From positions 124,001-188,000 of the forward strand of contig NZ_JMPI01000020.1 in assembly GCF_000735355.1 (NCBI RefSeq): a stretch of 64,000 bases of DNA, in the 5' to 3' direction. Source of the DNA: Buttiauxella agrestis ATCC 33320 (lineage in GTDB: Bacteria; Pseudomonadota; Gammaproteobacteria; Enterobacterales; Enterobacteriaceae). The notes below the pieces were generated by a model, which worked only from the letters and a program-made list of their open reading frames with translations, ran no database searches and was not told the DNA's origin. A program made the position numbers and the translations under genes. Of the stretch, positions 48,093 through 58,675 are shown in pieces; the first letter of the stretch is position 1; each line of letters starts with the position of its first letter.

Positions 48093-49004
48093 GTTTAATG
48101 GCGTTAAAAAGCCCTGAATGGTGCTGGCGTTTTCCTCAAACAAACGGACAATTTCCAGCGCCGCTTTCCCGGCCTGCGCATGATGCCAGGCCAGGCCGAG
48201 CGGGGAAGGCTGGCGCATCGCCGGAATGGTGCGCGTCACCAGTTCGCCGCTATCCAGATAGCGCTGGCACAATTTTCTGGGCAAAAATCCAATTCCCACA
48301 CCCGCCACGTGCGCGGCAATTTTAGTGCTCAAATCTGAAACCTGAATCTCTTTTTGCCCGGTCAGTCGCCATGCCACGCGTTTGGTGATGTGACGGGCAC
48401 TGTCTTCAATATTAATCGCCGGATACTGGCGCAGTTTAGCCTCGTTTAACGGCCCTGTTTCGTGAGCTAACGGATGGTGTGCCGCCAGCACAAACACCCA
48501 GTCGATCTCCCCAAGCGGCAGCAGGCTGATGGTTTCGGACAGCGTTTCAGTTCCCGACACGCCGATCGCCAGCGAAAAATCTCCATGCAATAACGCATCC
48601 CAGACACCCATATAAATCTGGCGTGAAAGGGTGAATTGCGTCAGCGGAAAACGCGCTACTAAATGTGCAAGCAGAGTAGCAATCGCCGCAGGTTCATACA
48701 GTAAGTTATTGATAACAATATTGACCTGACGTTCTACGCCATCATTGATTTGCTTAAGCTCACCGGGCATGGCATCGAGCCACGCCAGCCACTCTTTCGA
48801 ACGCTCCAGCAAGTGAATGCCCGCCGTGGTCAGCAGAACGCTGCGCGTCGTTCGCTGAAACAACGGCACACCCGTACTTTCTTCAAGCAACTTAATGCGA
48901 TAGCTGATCGTCGCCGTGGTTTTGTGTAAACGCTCAGCCGCTTTAGAGAAGCTGGCGGTTTCGGCCACGGTGAGAAAGGTGCGGATGGTTTCCTGGTCAA
49001 GCAT
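48069..49004 (-). CDS. allS: AllS, LysR-type activator of allantoin genes
   Basis: AllS activates the allD operon for allantoin use as nitrogen source in E. coli. The protein here has 311 residues (E. coli 308), starting [37 protein letters not shown], which is the winged-helix DNA-binding domain. ORVs upstream in frame (MIYKGLI) have no family support. It is divergent from allA and tail-to-tail with ybbP, overlapping it by 24 nt. Its usual targets (allD, allC, allE) are not found in this window. Confidence 0.94.
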
Positions 49005-49083
49005 TATCAGACCTTTATATATCAATGATTTTTAATGATATTTGCATATTGACCTTAAAAATGATGTGGTGTAAATCTCATTG

Positions 49084-49100
49084 TTGGAAAAATATTCCAA
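49084..49100. promoter_or_regulatory. AllR-type operator upstream of allA
   Basis: The near-perfect palindrome TTGGAAAAATATTCCAA lies in the allS-allA divergent region. It matches the operator of the glyoxylate/allantoin-responsive repressor AllR; a second copy lies before gcl. Confidence 0.88.
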
Positions 49101-49201
49101 TTTAATATTGCATCAAGCGAGGTTAGGTTTTAGATTGCTGTCAGCGGTGCCATTTTGATCAACATAAATGGCAAAAGGATCAACAGGAGCAGGAACACGG
49201 A

Positions 49202-49684
49202 ATGAAACTCAAGTTGTTACCTCTGACTCAAGAGGCTTTTTCGCCTTATGGCGACGTTATCGGAACCGAAGGAAAGGAATTTTTCCATATCAATAACGGG
49301 CAAACCGAGCGCTATCACGATTTGGCGTTGGTTGAGATCCTCCATCAGGATCGTGCCCTCGTCAGCATCAACCGCGCCCAGCCGCTGGAAATGCCAATAA
49401 CCGTCACGCAGCTCGAACGCCATCCACTTGGCTCGCAGGCGTTTATTCCCCTTAACGGCGAGCGTTTTATCGTGGTGGTAGCACTGGGAGATGAGCAGCC
49501 AGATCCTGAAACTATGCTCGGATTTATCACCGATGGCCGTCAGGGTGTGAACTATCATCGTAACGTCTGGCATCACCCGTTGTTTGCATGGCAAAAAGTG
49601 ACGGATTTTTTAACGGTGGATCGCGGCGGTAGCGATAATTGCGATTTAGTGAATGTTGCGCCAAAAGAACTGGTATTGAGCTGA
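49202..49684 (+). CDS. allA: Ureidoglycolate lyase
   Basis: AllA splits (S)-ureidoglycolate to glyoxylate and urea. It has 160 residues, as in E. coli, with the cupin-like fold and motifs [23 protein letters not shown] and [11 protein letters not shown]. An AGGAGCAGG ribosome site precedes ATG. It is the first gene of the rightward allantoin block and has an AllR-type operator about 100 bp upstream. Confidence 0.97.
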   Translation: MKLKLLPLTQEAFSPYGDVIGTEGKEFFHINNGQTERYHDLALVEILHQDRALVSINRAQPLEMPITVTQLERHPLGSQAFIPLNGERFIVVVALGDEQPDPETMLGFITDGRQGVNYHRNVWHHPLFAWQKVTDFLTVDRGGSDNCDLVNVAPKELVLS

Positions 49685-49809
49685 TTTTATCCCGTTTTAT
49701 TTAGGATAAATCCCGTGACGCTTCAAAGTATCTTTCATAAGATGGCGCGTTAAATTCATTGACGTAGCACGCTTCCCGTAAAGTTTCTGGGGTGGGAGAT
49801 AATAGAAGA

Positions 49810-50628
49810 ATGACTGAATTAAGACGTCGCGGACGACCAAGCCAACCGGAGTCCGGCTCGCAGAAAGGCGCGCAGGCACTGGAACGCGGCATCGCCATTT
49901 TGCAGTATCTGGCGCAGGCGGGTGGCAGCTCTTCGGTTACTGATATTGCCGAAAACCTCGAATTGCCTCTATCCACCACTTTTCGCTTACTTAAAGTGCT
50001 GGAGAATGCCGATTTTATCTATCAGGACAGCCAGTTAGGCTGGTGGCATATCGGTCTTGGCGTGTTTAACGTCGGTTCGGCCTATATCCACAACCGGGAT
50101 GTGTTATCCGTTGCGGCACCTTTCATGCGCCGCCTGATGGTGCATTCAGGGGAGACGGTCAACGTTGCGATTCGTAACGGTGGCGAAGCGGTGCTGATTG
50201 GCCAACTCGAATGCCAGTCAATGGTGCGCATGTGTGCGCCACTGGGTAGCCGCCTGCCGCTTCATGCGTCCGGTGCGGGTAAAGCATTACTCTATCCACT
50301 GATGGAAGATGAGCTGATGGACCTGATAGTGAAAACCGGGCTTAAGAGTTTTACGCCGGGAACGCTTGCAGACCTGCATCAGCTGAAGAAGGATTTGCAG
50401 CTTTCCAGTGAACGTGGTTATGTCGTTGATAAAGAAGAGCATGTTCTGGGGCTAAATTGCATAGCCTCACCGATATACGACAGTACCGGCAACGTAGTCG
50501 CGGCCATTTCCATCTCTGGCCCAAGCTCCAGATTAACGCCGGAAAGATTTTTAAACCTGGGCGAATTAGTTCGCGATACGGCAACTGATATTAGTGCGGC
50601 GCTGGGTCTGAATACTCCGGCACGCTAG
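49810..50628 (+). CDS. allR: AllR, IclR-family repressor of allantoin/glyoxylate genes
   Basis: AllR represses allA and the gcl operon; glyoxylate releases it and allantoin acts oppositely. It has 272 residues (E. coli 271) from [15 protein letters not shown]. The winged helix [36 protein letters not shown] is followed by the IclR effector domain from about residue 90. A GTG start six codons upstream is possible but has no family support. A terminator follows. Confidence 0.96.
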   Translation: MTELRRRGRPSQPESGSQKGAQALERGIAILQYLAQAGGSSSVTDIAENLELPLSTTFRLLKVLENADFIYQDSQLGWWHIGLGVFNVGSAYIHNRDVLSVAAPFMRRLMVHSGETVNVAIRNGGEAVLIGQLECQSMVRMCAPLGSRLPLHASGAGKALLYPLMEDELMDLIVKTGLKSFTPGTLADLHQLKKDLQLSSERGYVVDKEEHVLGLNCIASPIYDSTGNVVAAISISGPSSRLTPERFLNLGELVRDTATDISAALGLNTPAR

Positions 50629-50637
50629 AAACAAAAT

Positions 50638-50666
50638 TCCCGTCAGTCTGTGTGCGGGATTTTTTT
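50638..50666 (+). terminator. Intrinsic terminator after allR
   Basis: A short stem, TCCCG / CGGGA, with a 12-nt loop, is followed by TTTTTT. It separates allR from the gcl operon. Confidence 0.65.
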
Positions 50667-50680
50667 GAACTCACTTCAAG

Positions 50681-50697
50681 TTGGAAAAAGTTTCCAA
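50681..50697. promoter_or_regulatory. AllR operator upstream of gcl
   Basis: TTGGAAAAAGTTTCCAA, a near-perfect palindrome 28 bp before the gcl start codon, of the same type as the one before allA. Binding here would block transcription of gcl-hyi-glxR. Confidence 0.9.
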
Positions 50698-50724
50698 CAA
50701 TGAAATCAAAAAAGGAAAAGTACC

Positions 50725-52506
50725 ATGGCCCGAATGAAAGCCGTCGATGCGGCAATGTATGTCCTGGAAAAAGAAGGTGTGAATACCGCATTTGGCGTAC
50801 CCGGTGCGGCGATTAACCCATTCTATTCGGCAATGCGTCAGCATGGCGGCATTCGCCATGTCCTTGCTCGCCATGTTGAAGGGGCATCCCATATGGCGGA
50901 AGGGTATACCCGCGCTAAAGCCGGTAACATTGGCGTGTGCCTTGGTACTTCAGGCCCGGCGGGTACGGATATGATTACCGCACTTTATTCCGCTTCTGCT
51001 GACTCTATTCCAATTCTTTGCATCACCGGCCAGGCTCCGCGTGCACGTTTGCACAAAGAGGATTTCCAGGCGGTGGATATCGAATCTATCGCCAAGCCTG
51101 TCACCAAAATGGCCGTGACGGTTCTGGAACCTGCGCTGGTGCCACGTGTATTGCAACAGGCGTTCCACTTAATGCGCTCTGGTCGTCCAGGCCCTGTGCT
51201 GGTGGACTTACCGTTTGACGTGCAGGTTGCGGAAATCGAATTCGATCCAGATTCCTATGAGCCGCTGCCAGTTTACAAACCTGAAGCTTCGCGCAAGCAA
51301 ATCGTCAAAGCACTTGAGATGCTGATGCAGGCCGAACGCCCGGTTATCGTTTCTGGTGGTGGCGTTATCAATGCGGATGCGGCGGCATTGTTGCAACGGT
51401 TTGCGGAGATTACCCAGGTTCCGGTCATTCCTACGCTGATGGGCTGGGGCACGATTCCGGACGATCACGAACTGATGGCGGGCATGGTTGGGCTGCAAAC
51501 TGCGCACCGTTATGGCAACGCCACTCTGCTGGCTTCTGACCTGGTGTTTGGTATCGGCAACCGCTTTGCGAACCGTCACACCGGCTCGGTTGAGAAATAC
51601 ACTGCCGGTCGCAAAATCGTGCATATCGACATTGAGCCAACGCAAATTGGCCGCGTGTTATGCCCGGATCTCGGCATTGTTTCTGACGCAAAAGCGGCTC
51701 TCACCTTGTTGGTCGACGTCGCAGAAGAGCTGAAAAAAGCAGGGCGCTTACCGGATCGCAAAGCATGGATTGCCGATTGCCAGCAGCGCAAACGTACCCT
51801 GCTGCGCAAGACTCACTTCGACAATGTGCCGGTCAAACCGCAGCGCGTTTATGAAGAGATGAACAAAGCATTTGGCCGCGAGGCGTGCTACGTCACCACC
51901 ATCGGCCTGTCGCAAATTGCCGCGGCGCAGATGCTGCATGTTTTCCACGATCGCCACTGGATTAATGCCGGGCAGGCAGGTCCGCTGGGTTGGACAATTC
52001 CGGCCGCGCTCGGTGTTTGTGTCGCCGATCCAAAACGTAGTGTCGTTGCACTTTCCGGCGATTATGACTTCCAGTTCTTAATTGAAGAGTTGGCTGTCGG
52101 CGCGCAATTCAATATTCCGTATATCCATGTTGTGGTGAATAACGCCTATTTAGGTCTTATTCGCCAGTCACAGCGCGCCTTCGATATGGATTATTGCGTC
52201 CAGTTAGCCTTCGAAAATATTAACTCTGAAGAAGTTAATGGATACGGTGTTGACCACGTCAAAGTCGCTGAAGGTTTAGGTTGTAAAGCGATTCGCGTAT
52301 TTAAACCGGAAGATATTGCTCCGGCATTTGAGCAGGCAAAAGAGTTAATGGCGAAATACAGCGTGCCAGTTGTGGTGGAAGTTATTCTTGAGCGCGTCAC
52401 CAATATTTCAATGGGAAGCGAGTTGGATAACGTTAATGAATTTGAAGCCACTGCTGAAAGTGCCGCGGACGCACCGACTGAAACCTGCTTTATGAAATAT
52501 GAATAA
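50725..52506 (+). CDS. gcl: Glyoxylate carboligase (tartronate-semialdehyde synthase)
   Basis: Gcl condenses two glyoxylates to tartronate semialdehyde with release of CO2, using ThDP, Mg2+ and FAD. It has 593 residues, as in E. coli. V51 ([13 protein letters not shown]) replaces the glutamate used by almost all other ThDP enzymes, the hallmark of this family. The ThDP-binding [21 protein letters not shown] block is near residue 447. It leads the gcl-hyi-glxR operon; hyi starts 11 nt after its stop. Confidence 0.98.
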   Translation: MARMKAVDAAMYVLEKEGVNTAFGVPGAAINPFYSAMRQHGGIRHVLARHVEGASHMAEGYTRAKAGNIGVCLGTSGPAGTDMITALYSASADSIPILCITGQAPRARLHKEDFQAVDIESIAKPVTKMAVTVLEPALVPRVLQQAFHLMRSGRPGPVLVDLPFDVQVAEIEFDPDSYEPLPVYKPEASRKQIVKALEMLMQAERPVIVSGGGVINADAAALLQRFAEITQVPVIPTLMGWGTIPDDHELMAGMVGLQTAHRYGNATLLASDLVFGIGNRFANRHTGSVEKYTAGRKIVHIDIEPTQIGRVLCPDLGIVSDAKAALTLLVDVAEELKKAGRLPDRKAWIADCQQRKRTLLRKTHFDNVPVKPQRVYEEMNKAFGREACYVTTIGLSQIAAAQMLHVFHDRHWINAGQAGPLGWTIPAALGVCVADPKRSVVALSGDYDFQFLIEELAVGAQFNIPYIHVVVNNAYLGLIRQSQRAFDMDYCVQLAFENINSEEVNGYGVDHVKVAEGLGCKAIRVFKPEDIAPAFEQAKELMAKYSVPVVVEVILERVTNISMGSELDNVNEFEATAESAADAPTETCFMKYE

Positions 52507-52517
52507 CGGAGAATATC

Positions 52518-53294
52518 ATGCTACGTTTTTCGGCTAATTTATCGATGCTGTTTCTGGAATATGATTTTCTTGACCGTTTTGAACGCGCCGCAGCGGCAGG
52601 GTTTAAAGCCGTAGAATTTATGTTCCCGTATGGATACAGCGTTGCGGTGTTGCAGGAAAAGTTAAAATCTAACGGACTTGAGCACACGCTACATAACTTA
52701 CCGGCGGGTGACTGGGATAAAGGAGAGCGTGGTATTGCTTGTATTCCGGGGCGTGAAGCTGAGTTTCGCAGTGGTGTACAAGCTGCAATCTTGTATGCCA
52801 AAGCGCTGGGCAACAGCAAAATCAATTGCCTGGTCGGGAAAACGCCAGCAGGGGTAAGTGCTGAAAAAGTCCGCGAGACTCTGGTTGAAAATCTGCGTTA
52901 CGCCGGAAGTGAACTGGCAAAAGAAGGCATTCTGTTAGTGATTGAACCGCTCAATCATTTCGATATGCCAGGTTTTTACCTCACCGGAACCCAGCAGGCT
53001 ATCGACCTGATTGATGAAATTGGTTGCGATAACATACGCGTGCAATATGACATTTATCATATGCAACGTATGGAAGGGGAGTTAGCCAATACGCTAACGG
53101 GGAAATCAGCAAAAATTGGCCATATACAATTAGCAGATAATCCTGGGCGTGGTGAGCCAGGAACCGGTGAAATTAATTATGATTATCTTTTTTCGCTAAT
53201 TAATAAATTAGAATATGACGGTTGGGTGGGTTGTGAATATAAACCGAAAACCACCACCGAAGAAGGGATGTCCTGGATTAATCTGTACCGTTAG
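52518..53294 (+). CDS. hyi: Hydroxypyruvate isomerase
   Basis: Hyi interconverts hydroxypyruvate and tartronate semialdehyde. It has 258 residues, as in E. coli, a TIM-barrel of the xylose-isomerase-like superfamily, with the acidic metal ligands in LLVIEPLNHFDMPGF and GWVGCEYKPKTTTEEG. It is the second gene of the gcl operon; 88 bp separate it from glxR. Confidence 0.97.
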   Translation: MLRFSANLSMLFLEYDFLDRFERAAAAGFKAVEFMFPYGYSVAVLQEKLKSNGLEHTLHNLPAGDWDKGERGIACIPGREAEFRSGVQAAILYAKALGNSKINCLVGKTPAGVSAEKVRETLVENLRYAGSELAKEGILLVIEPLNHFDMPGFYLTGTQQAIDLIDEIGCDNIRVQYDIYHMQRMEGELANTLTGKSAKIGHIQLADNPGRGEPGTGEINYDYLFSLINKLEYDGWVGCEYKPKTTTEEGMSWINLYR

Positions 53295-53382
53295 TCCTAA
53301 TTAAATAAACAGGCAATAAGAATATGACCACTTTTGTGGCAGGGAAACTTATTGCCTGAAATAACCTGAAAGGAATGAAACA

Positions 53383-54261
53383 ATGAATCTTGGTTTTATT
53401 GGTCTGGGTATTATGGGCACGCCGATGGCACAGCGCCTGGCGCAAGTGGGGCATAAGCTTCGCGTTTGCACTATTGGCCCCGTTTCAGACAAACTCTATT
53501 CATTAGGGGCTGAAAACTGCGAAACGGCGCGCAACGTAACAGAAAAATCAGACATCATTTTTATCATGGTGCCAGATACACCGCAGGTCGAAGAGGTGCT
53601 GTTTGGGCCTGAAGGTTGTGCCCAGGCTTCACTGAAGGGCAAAACCATTGTTGATATGAGTTCAATTTCGCCTATCGAAACCAAACGCTTTGCTCAAAAG
53701 GTGATTGAACGCGGTGGCGAATACCTTGATGCACCGGTTTCTGGCGGCGAGGTGGGAGCTAAAGAAGGCACGCTTTCCATCATGGTGGGTGGCAAGCCAG
53801 AAGTGTTTGAACGTGTGCAGCCGTTGTTCGAAGTGATGGGCAAAAACATTACGTTGGTGGGTGGGAATGGCGACGGTCAAACCTGCAAAGTGGCAAACCA
53901 GATTATCGTGGCGTTAAATATTGAAGCGGTTTCTGAAGCCTTACTGTTTGCCTCTAAAGCCGGAGCTGACCCTGCACGCGTTCGCCAGGCATTAATGGGT
54001 GGATTTGCGTCTTCACGTATTCTCGAAGTTCACGGCGAGCGCATGATCAAACGGACGTTTGCGCCTGGTTTTAAAATTGCACTACACCAGAAAGATTTAA
54101 ATCTGGCGCTACAAAGTGCCAAAGCCCTGGCGATTACATTGCCAAATACAGCCACCTGCCAGGAATTATTTAATACCTGTGCGGCGAATGGCGGTAGCCA
54201 GCTAGACCATTCTGCATTAATTGAGTCGTTGGAATTAATGGCGAATCACAAAATTTCCTGA
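53383..54261 (+). CDS. glxR: Tartronate-semialdehyde reductase (2-hydroxy-3-oxopropionate reductase)
   Basis: GlxR reduces tartronate semialdehyde to D-glycerate with NAD(P)H. It has 292 residues, as in E. coli. The beta-hydroxyacid dehydrogenase signatures are present: GFIGLGIMGTPMAQRL (nucleotide), DAPVSGGEVGAKEGTL (substrate) and the catalytic lysine in GQTCKVANQIIVALN. A hairpin follows before the permease gene. It hands glycerate to GlxK. Confidence 0.97.
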   Translation: MNLGFIGLGIMGTPMAQRLAQVGHKLRVCTIGPVSDKLYSLGAENCETARNVTEKSDIIFIMVPDTPQVEEVLFGPEGCAQASLKGKTIVDMSSISPIETKRFAQKVIERGGEYLDAPVSGGEVGAKEGTLSIMVGGKPEVFERVQPLFEVMGKNITLVGGNGDGQTCKVANQIIVALNIEAVSEALLFASKAGADPARVRQALMGGFASSRILEVHGERMIKRTFAPGFKIALHQKDLNLALQSAKALAITLPNTATCQELFNTCAANGGSQLDHSALIESLELMANHKIS

Positions 54262-54275
54262 TTGTTGAAATATAA

Positions 54276-54301
54276 GCACTGCGCACAAAGAGGCGCAGTG
54301 C
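54276..54301 (+). terminator. Hairpin between glxR and the allantoin permease gene
   Basis: A perfect 9-bp stem GCACTGCGC / GCGCAGTGC with an 8-nt loop lies 15 bp after the glxR stop. A T-rich stretch comes only 13 nt later, so this may be an attenuator or RNA-stability element rather than a full terminator. Confidence 0.5.
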
Positions 54302-54392
54302 CAATAGAGTTAACTTTTTTCTTTTTGTTTTATATGTGTTTCCGAAAAGCTAAGCCCATAGCGTTTTTATTACGTGATTAGTAGAGGGATAT

Positions 54393-55856
54393 ATGGAAAG
54401 ACAGGAACAGCAGCAAAGAGAGCTTTATCGGGCCAGGGGTTATAGTGACGATCTTCTTCCAAAAGAAAAAGAGAAACAAACCTGGAAAGCATTTAACTAT
54501 TTCACCCTATGGATGGGGTCAGTTCATAACGTTCCAAACTATGTCATGGTCGGCGGCTTCTTTATATTAGGGTTATCCACATTAAGTATTATGTTGGCAA
54601 TTATTCTGAGCGCGTTTTTTATTGCTTTTGTCATGGTAATGAACGGCGCAGCAGGAACCAAATACGGCGTGCCGTTTGCCATGATTTTACGTGCTTCCTA
54701 TGGCGTGCGCGGTTCACTGTTCCCCGGCATTTTACGTGGTGGGATTGCAGCGATTATGTGGTTCGGCCTGCAATGCTATGCCGGTTCGCTCGCCTTCTTA
54801 ATTCTGATTGGCAAAATCTGGCCAGGCTTCCTCTCCCTCGGTGGCGATTTCAATATCCTGGGTCTTAATTTGCCGGGCCTGATTGCCTTCCTGTTCTTCT
54901 GGGCAATCAACGTCGCCATTGGTTTTGGTGGTGGTGGAGTGCTCAATAAATTCACTGCGGTTCTCAACCCTTGTATTTACATCGTCTTCGGCGGCATGGC
55001 TATTTGGGCTATTTCCCTGGTGGGGATTCAACCTATTCTGGACTACGTCCCCGCAGGTGTTCAGAAAGCAGAAAATAGTGGCTTCCTGTTCCTGGTGGTG
55101 ATTAACGCCGTAGTGGCGGTTTGGGCGGCACCGGCAGTGAGTGCATCTGACTTTACCCAGAATGCGCAAAGCTTCCGTCAGCAGGCACTAGGGCAAACTT
55201 TAGGATTATTGGTGGCCTACATTCTGTTCGCGGTGGCCGGTGTGTGTATTATCGCTGGGGCCAGTATTCACTACGGCGAAGACACATGGAACGTGCTGGA
55301 TATCGTACAGAAGTGGGACAGCCTGTTTGCCTCATTCTTCGCGGTGTTAGTCATTCTGATGACCACGATTTCAACCAATGCCACGGGTAATATCATCCCT
55401 GCGGGATACCAGATTGCGGCCATTGCTCCAACCAAACTGACCTATAAAAATGGTGTGCTCATTGCCAGTATTATCAGCCTGCTGATTTGCCCATGGAAGT
55501 TAATGGAAAACCAAAGCAGCATCTATTTATTCCTCGATATTATCGGTGGAATGTTAGGGCCGGTAATCGGCGTGATGATGGCACATTACTTTATTGTCAT
55601 GCGTTCGCAAATTGATCTGGATACTTTATATACCAAAGCCGGTGATTATAAGTTTTACGATAATGGTTTTAACGTCACGGCGTTCTCCGTCACTTTAATT
55701 GCGGTTGTGCTTTCGTTAGGCGGGAAATTTATTCCCCTGTTTGAGCCATTGTCACGCGTGTCATGGTTTGTGGGTGTGATTACCGCTTTCGTTTTATACG
55801 TATTGCTGAAAAAACGCGACGCACCAGGAATATCTACCGAACATAAAGCAGCTTGA
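54393..55856 (+). CDS. ybbW: Putative allantoin permease, NCS1 family (YbbW)
   Basis: This is an NCS1 (nucleobase:cation symporter-1) transporter of 487 residues (E. coli 484) with 12 predicted transmembrane helices. Typical motifs: FNYFTLWMGSVHNVPNYVMVGGFF, YGVRGSLFPGILRGGIAA and the substrate-site region of TM3/TM6. Allantoin is the proposed substrate, on the basis of the gene neighbourhood. The small gene ybbV found here in E. coli K-12 is absent. Confidence 0.94.
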   Translation: MERQEQQQRELYRARGYSDDLLPKEKEKQTWKAFNYFTLWMGSVHNVPNYVMVGGFFILGLSTLSIMLAIILSAFFIAFVMVMNGAAGTKYGVPFAMILRASYGVRGSLFPGILRGGIAAIMWFGLQCYAGSLAFLILIGKIWPGFLSLGGDFNILGLNLPGLIAFLFFWAINVAIGFGGGGVLNKFTAVLNPCIYIVFGGMAIWAISLVGIQPILDYVPAGVQKAENSGFLFLVVINAVVAVWAAPAVSASDFTQNAQSFRQQALGQTLGLLVAYILFAVAGVCIIAGASIHYGEDTWNVLDIVQKWDSLFASFFAVLVILMTTISTNATGNIIPAGYQIAAIAPTKLTYKNGVLIASIISLLICPWKLMENQSSIYLFLDIIGGMLGPVIGVMMAHYFIVMRSQIDLDTLYTKAGDYKFYDNGFNVTAFSVTLIAVVLSLGGKFIPLFEPLSRVSWFVGVITAFVLYVLLKKRDAPGISTEHKAA

Positions 55857-55918
55857 TATAAAAATAACGTCTTACCCCTGTACTTAATAAAAATACGTAC
55901 CCTTACAAGGAGAAGTAT

Positions 55919-57280
55919 ATGTCTTACGATCTGATTATTAAAAACGGCACCGTCATTTTAGACAACGAAGCATTAGTTACCGATATTGCCGTTAAAGACG
56001 GCAAAATAGCCGCCATCGGCAATGGTCTGAACGGCGCAGCGAAGGTGATGGATGCTACCGGTCTGATAGTTGCGCCTGGCATGGTCGATGCTCACACCCA
56101 TATTTCTGAACCAGGCCGCAGCCATTGGGAAGGCTACGCCACTGGCACACGTGCTGCGGCTAAAGGCGGCATCACCACAATGATCGAAATGCCGCTCAAC
56201 CAGCTCCCTGCTACGGTTGACCGCGCCAGCATTGAAATGAAATTCGATGCCGCCGCAGGCAAATTGACCATTGATGCTGCGCAGCTCGGTGGCCTGGTTT
56301 CTTACAACATCGACCGTCTGCATGAACTGGACGAAGTCGGCGTGGTTGGCTTCAAATGCTTCGTGGCAACCTGTGGCGATCGCGGTATCGACAACGACTT
56401 CCGCGACGTGAACGACTTCCAGTTCTTCAAAGGCGCTCAGAAGCTCGGAAAATTGGGTCAGCCAGTATTAGTGCACTGCGAAAACGCGCTGATTTGTGAT
56501 GAATTGGGTGACGAAGCAAAACGCGAAGGCCGTGTTACTGCCCATGACTATGTGGCCTCACGCCCGGTCTTCACCGAAGTCGAAGCGATTCGCCGCATTT
56601 TGTACCTGGCAAAAGTTGCCGGTTGCCGCCTGCACGTTTGCCACGTCAGCAGCCCGGAAGGCGTGGCTGAAGTGACTCGCGCACGTCAGGAAGGCCAGGA
56701 TGTTACCTGCGAATCCTGCCCGCATTACTTTGTGCTCGATACCGATCAGTTTGAAGAAATCGGCACCCTGGCAAAATGCTCGCCGCCAATTCGCGATGCG
56801 CAAAACCAGAAAGGGATGTGGGAAAAACTGTTCAACGGTGAAATCGACTGCCTGGTTTCTGACCACTCACCATGCCCGCCGGATATGAAAGCAGGCAACA
56901 TCATGCAGGCCTGGGGCGGCATTGCTGGCCTACAAAGCTGTATGGATGTGATGTTTGATGAAGCGGTGCAAAAGCGCGGCATGTCGCTGCCAACGTTCGC
57001 CAAACTGATGTCCGGCAATGCGGCAGATATCTTTGGTTTGCAACATAAAGGCCATATCGCGCCGGGCAAAGATGCGGATCTGGTGTTCATCCAGCCGAAC
57101 TCGTCTTACGTGCTGAAAAACGAAGATCTGGAATATCGCCACAAAGTTAGCCCTTACGTCGGTCGCACCATCGGCGCACGTATCCTGAAAACTATTCTGC
57201 GTGGTGAGGTGATTTACGACATTGAAAGCGGATTTGGCGCGAAACCAATCGGTAAATTCATTCTGAAACACCAGCAGTAA
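55919..57280 (+). CDS. allB: Allantoinase
   Basis: AllB hydrolyses allantoin to allantoate, opening the hydantoin ring. It has 453 residues, as in E. coli; an amidohydrolase with metal ligands H59 and H61 ([17 protein letters not shown]), the carboxylated lysine in [13 protein letters not shown], His in [14 protein letters not shown] and [14 protein letters not shown], and Asp in [17 protein letters not shown] precedes the ATG. Its product allantoate has no visible next enzyme here, because allC is not in the window. Confidence 0.98.
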   Translation: MSYDLIIKNGTVILDNEALVTDIAVKDGKIAAIGNGLNGAAKVMDATGLIVAPGMVDAHTHISEPGRSHWEGYATGTRAAAKGGITTMIEMPLNQLPATVDRASIEMKFDAAAGKLTIDAAQLGGLVSYNIDRLHELDEVGVVGFKCFVATCGDRGIDNDFRDVNDFQFFKGAQKLGKLGQPVLVHCENALICDELGDEAKREGRVTAHDYVASRPVFTEVEAIRRILYLAKVAGCRLHVCHVSSPEGVAEVTRARQEGQDVTCESCPHYFVLDTDQFEEIGTLAKCSPPIRDAQNQKGMWEKLFNGEIDCLVSDHSPCPPDMKAGNIMQAWGGIAGLQSCMDVMFDEAVQKRGMSLPTFAKLMSGNAADIFGLQHKGHIAPGKDADLVFIQPNSSYVLKNEDLEYRHKVSPYVGRTIGARILKTILRGEVIYDIESGFGAKPIGKFILKHQQ

Positions 57281-57293
57281 TCGTTTACTTGCA

Positions 57294-57326
57294 GCTGCGC
57301 TCGTTGATCCCGGGCGCGGCTTTTTT
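57294..57326 (+). terminator. Intrinsic terminator after allB
   Basis: GCTGCGC / GCGCGGC (one G-T pair) with a 13-nt loop is followed directly by TTTTTT. ybbY starts 22 nt further on. Confidence 0.85.
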
Positions 57327-57347
57327 GTCATTTTACAGGGTGGAATT

Positions 57348-58649
57348 ATGGAAGCTGTGCGTCTTAGCCGGGACACCTGGCTGTCTGGTTTTCAGTGGTT
57401 CTTCTTTATTTTCTGCAATACGGTGGTTATCCCGCCGACGTTGCAATCCGCATTTCATCTCACTTCCGCCACGACATTTGTGCTGACGCAGTATTCTTTT
57501 TTGACGACCGCGCTGGCTTGCCTGCTTCAGGCTTTTTTTGGCCATCGTCGTGCATTGATGGAAGGGCCGGGTGGCCTGTGGTGGGGCACGATTTTAACTC
57601 TCACGCTGGCTGAGTCCGCGCAAGGAACGCCGCTGGCTTCGATTGGCGGCAGCCTCGCTTTGGGCATTGCGCTGGCGGGTGTTCTGACGATGGTGATTGG
57701 GTTTAGCGGATTAGGGCCGTGGCTTGCCAGGCTTTTTCGCCCGGCCGTAATGATTGTGTTTATGTTTTTACTCGGCGCGCAGCTTACCACCATCTTTTTT
57801 AAAGGCATGCTTGGGCTGCCGTTTGGTGCGGTGAACGGGCCGGTTGATCTCAACGGAGCGGCATTTTCCCTCGCCGTGGCGGTGGTGATTTTTATCGTCA
57901 CCTTTATTGTGATTCTCCCGCAGCGCATCGGGAAATTTGCCGTTTTGCTCGGCACCATTCTGGGCTGGGGCATTTACGTTTGCTGGTTTGGGAATACTCA
58001 CGTCATCACACAAAACCAGAGCTGGCAATGGTTCCCGCTCGGGCATTCGCTGGATATCAAACCCGGCATTGTGATCACCGCTGTGCTGACGGGGCTGGTG
58101 AATATCTCCAACACGTTTGGCGCGATCCGTGGCAGCGACACTTTCTATGGCAACACGCCTGCCATGCCTGCGCTATACCGGCGCAGTTTTGTTGTTTCTG
58201 GCGCGATGACATTAATGGGTGCACCGCTGGGTGTGATTCCTTTCTCGCCGTTCGTCTCCTCAATTGGCCTGATTACTCAAACCCAGGATGCGACGCGCCG
58301 CGCATTTGTTGTTGGCAGCCTGCTGTTTTTGTTGATTGGTCTTTTTCCACCGCTGACGCGTTTTTTCTGCGCTATTCCGCTCACGATTAGCAGTGCCGTG
58401 ATGTTGGTAGCGTACCTGCCGTTGCTGTGGTCGTCGTTGCTGTTTGTAAATCTCACCACGCTGAACTCACGCAACATTTATCGCATCGCTATTCCGCTGT
58501 TCTGCGGCGTGTTTTTGATGGGCGTCCCGGGGGCGTATTTGCAGCAGCTTCCGTTATTGGTGCGTCCGTTACTCAGCAACGGCCTGTTGATGGGGGTGCT
58601 GCTTGCTGTGGTGCTGGAAAACCTCTTTCCCTGGGATCGCGTGAAATAA
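57348..58649 (+). CDS. ybbY: YbbY, NCS2-family purine/pyrimidine permease
   Basis: This is an NCS2 (uracil/xanthine permease) family protein of 433 residues, as in E. coli, with about 13 hydrophobic segments. It lacks a confirmed substrate; allantoin-region context suggests a purine or purine breakdown product. It is followed by glxK after 26 nt and the two are probably cotranscribed. Confidence 0.94.
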   Translation: MEAVRLSRDTWLSGFQWFFFIFCNTVVIPPTLQSAFHLTSATTFVLTQYSFLTTALACLLQAFFGHRRALMEGPGGLWWGTILTLTLAESAQGTPLASIGGSLALGIALAGVLTMVIGFSGLGPWLARLFRPAVMIVFMFLLGAQLTTIFFKGMLGLPFGAVNGPVDLNGAAFSLAVAVVIFIVTFIVILPQRIGKFAVLLGTILGWGIYVCWFGNTHVITQNQSWQWFPLGHSLDIKPGIVITAVLTGLVNISNTFGAIRGSDTFYGNTPAMPALYRRSFVVSGAMTLMGAPLGVIPFSPFVSSIGLITQTQDATRRAFVVGSLLFLLIGLFPPLTRFFCAIPLTISSAVMLVAYLPLLWSSLLFVNLTTLNSRNIYRIAIPLFCGVFLMGVPGAYLQQLPLLVRPLLSNGLLMGVLLAVVLENLFPWDRVK

Positions 58650-58675
58650 CGCCCCACATTGTTAAGGAATAAATA

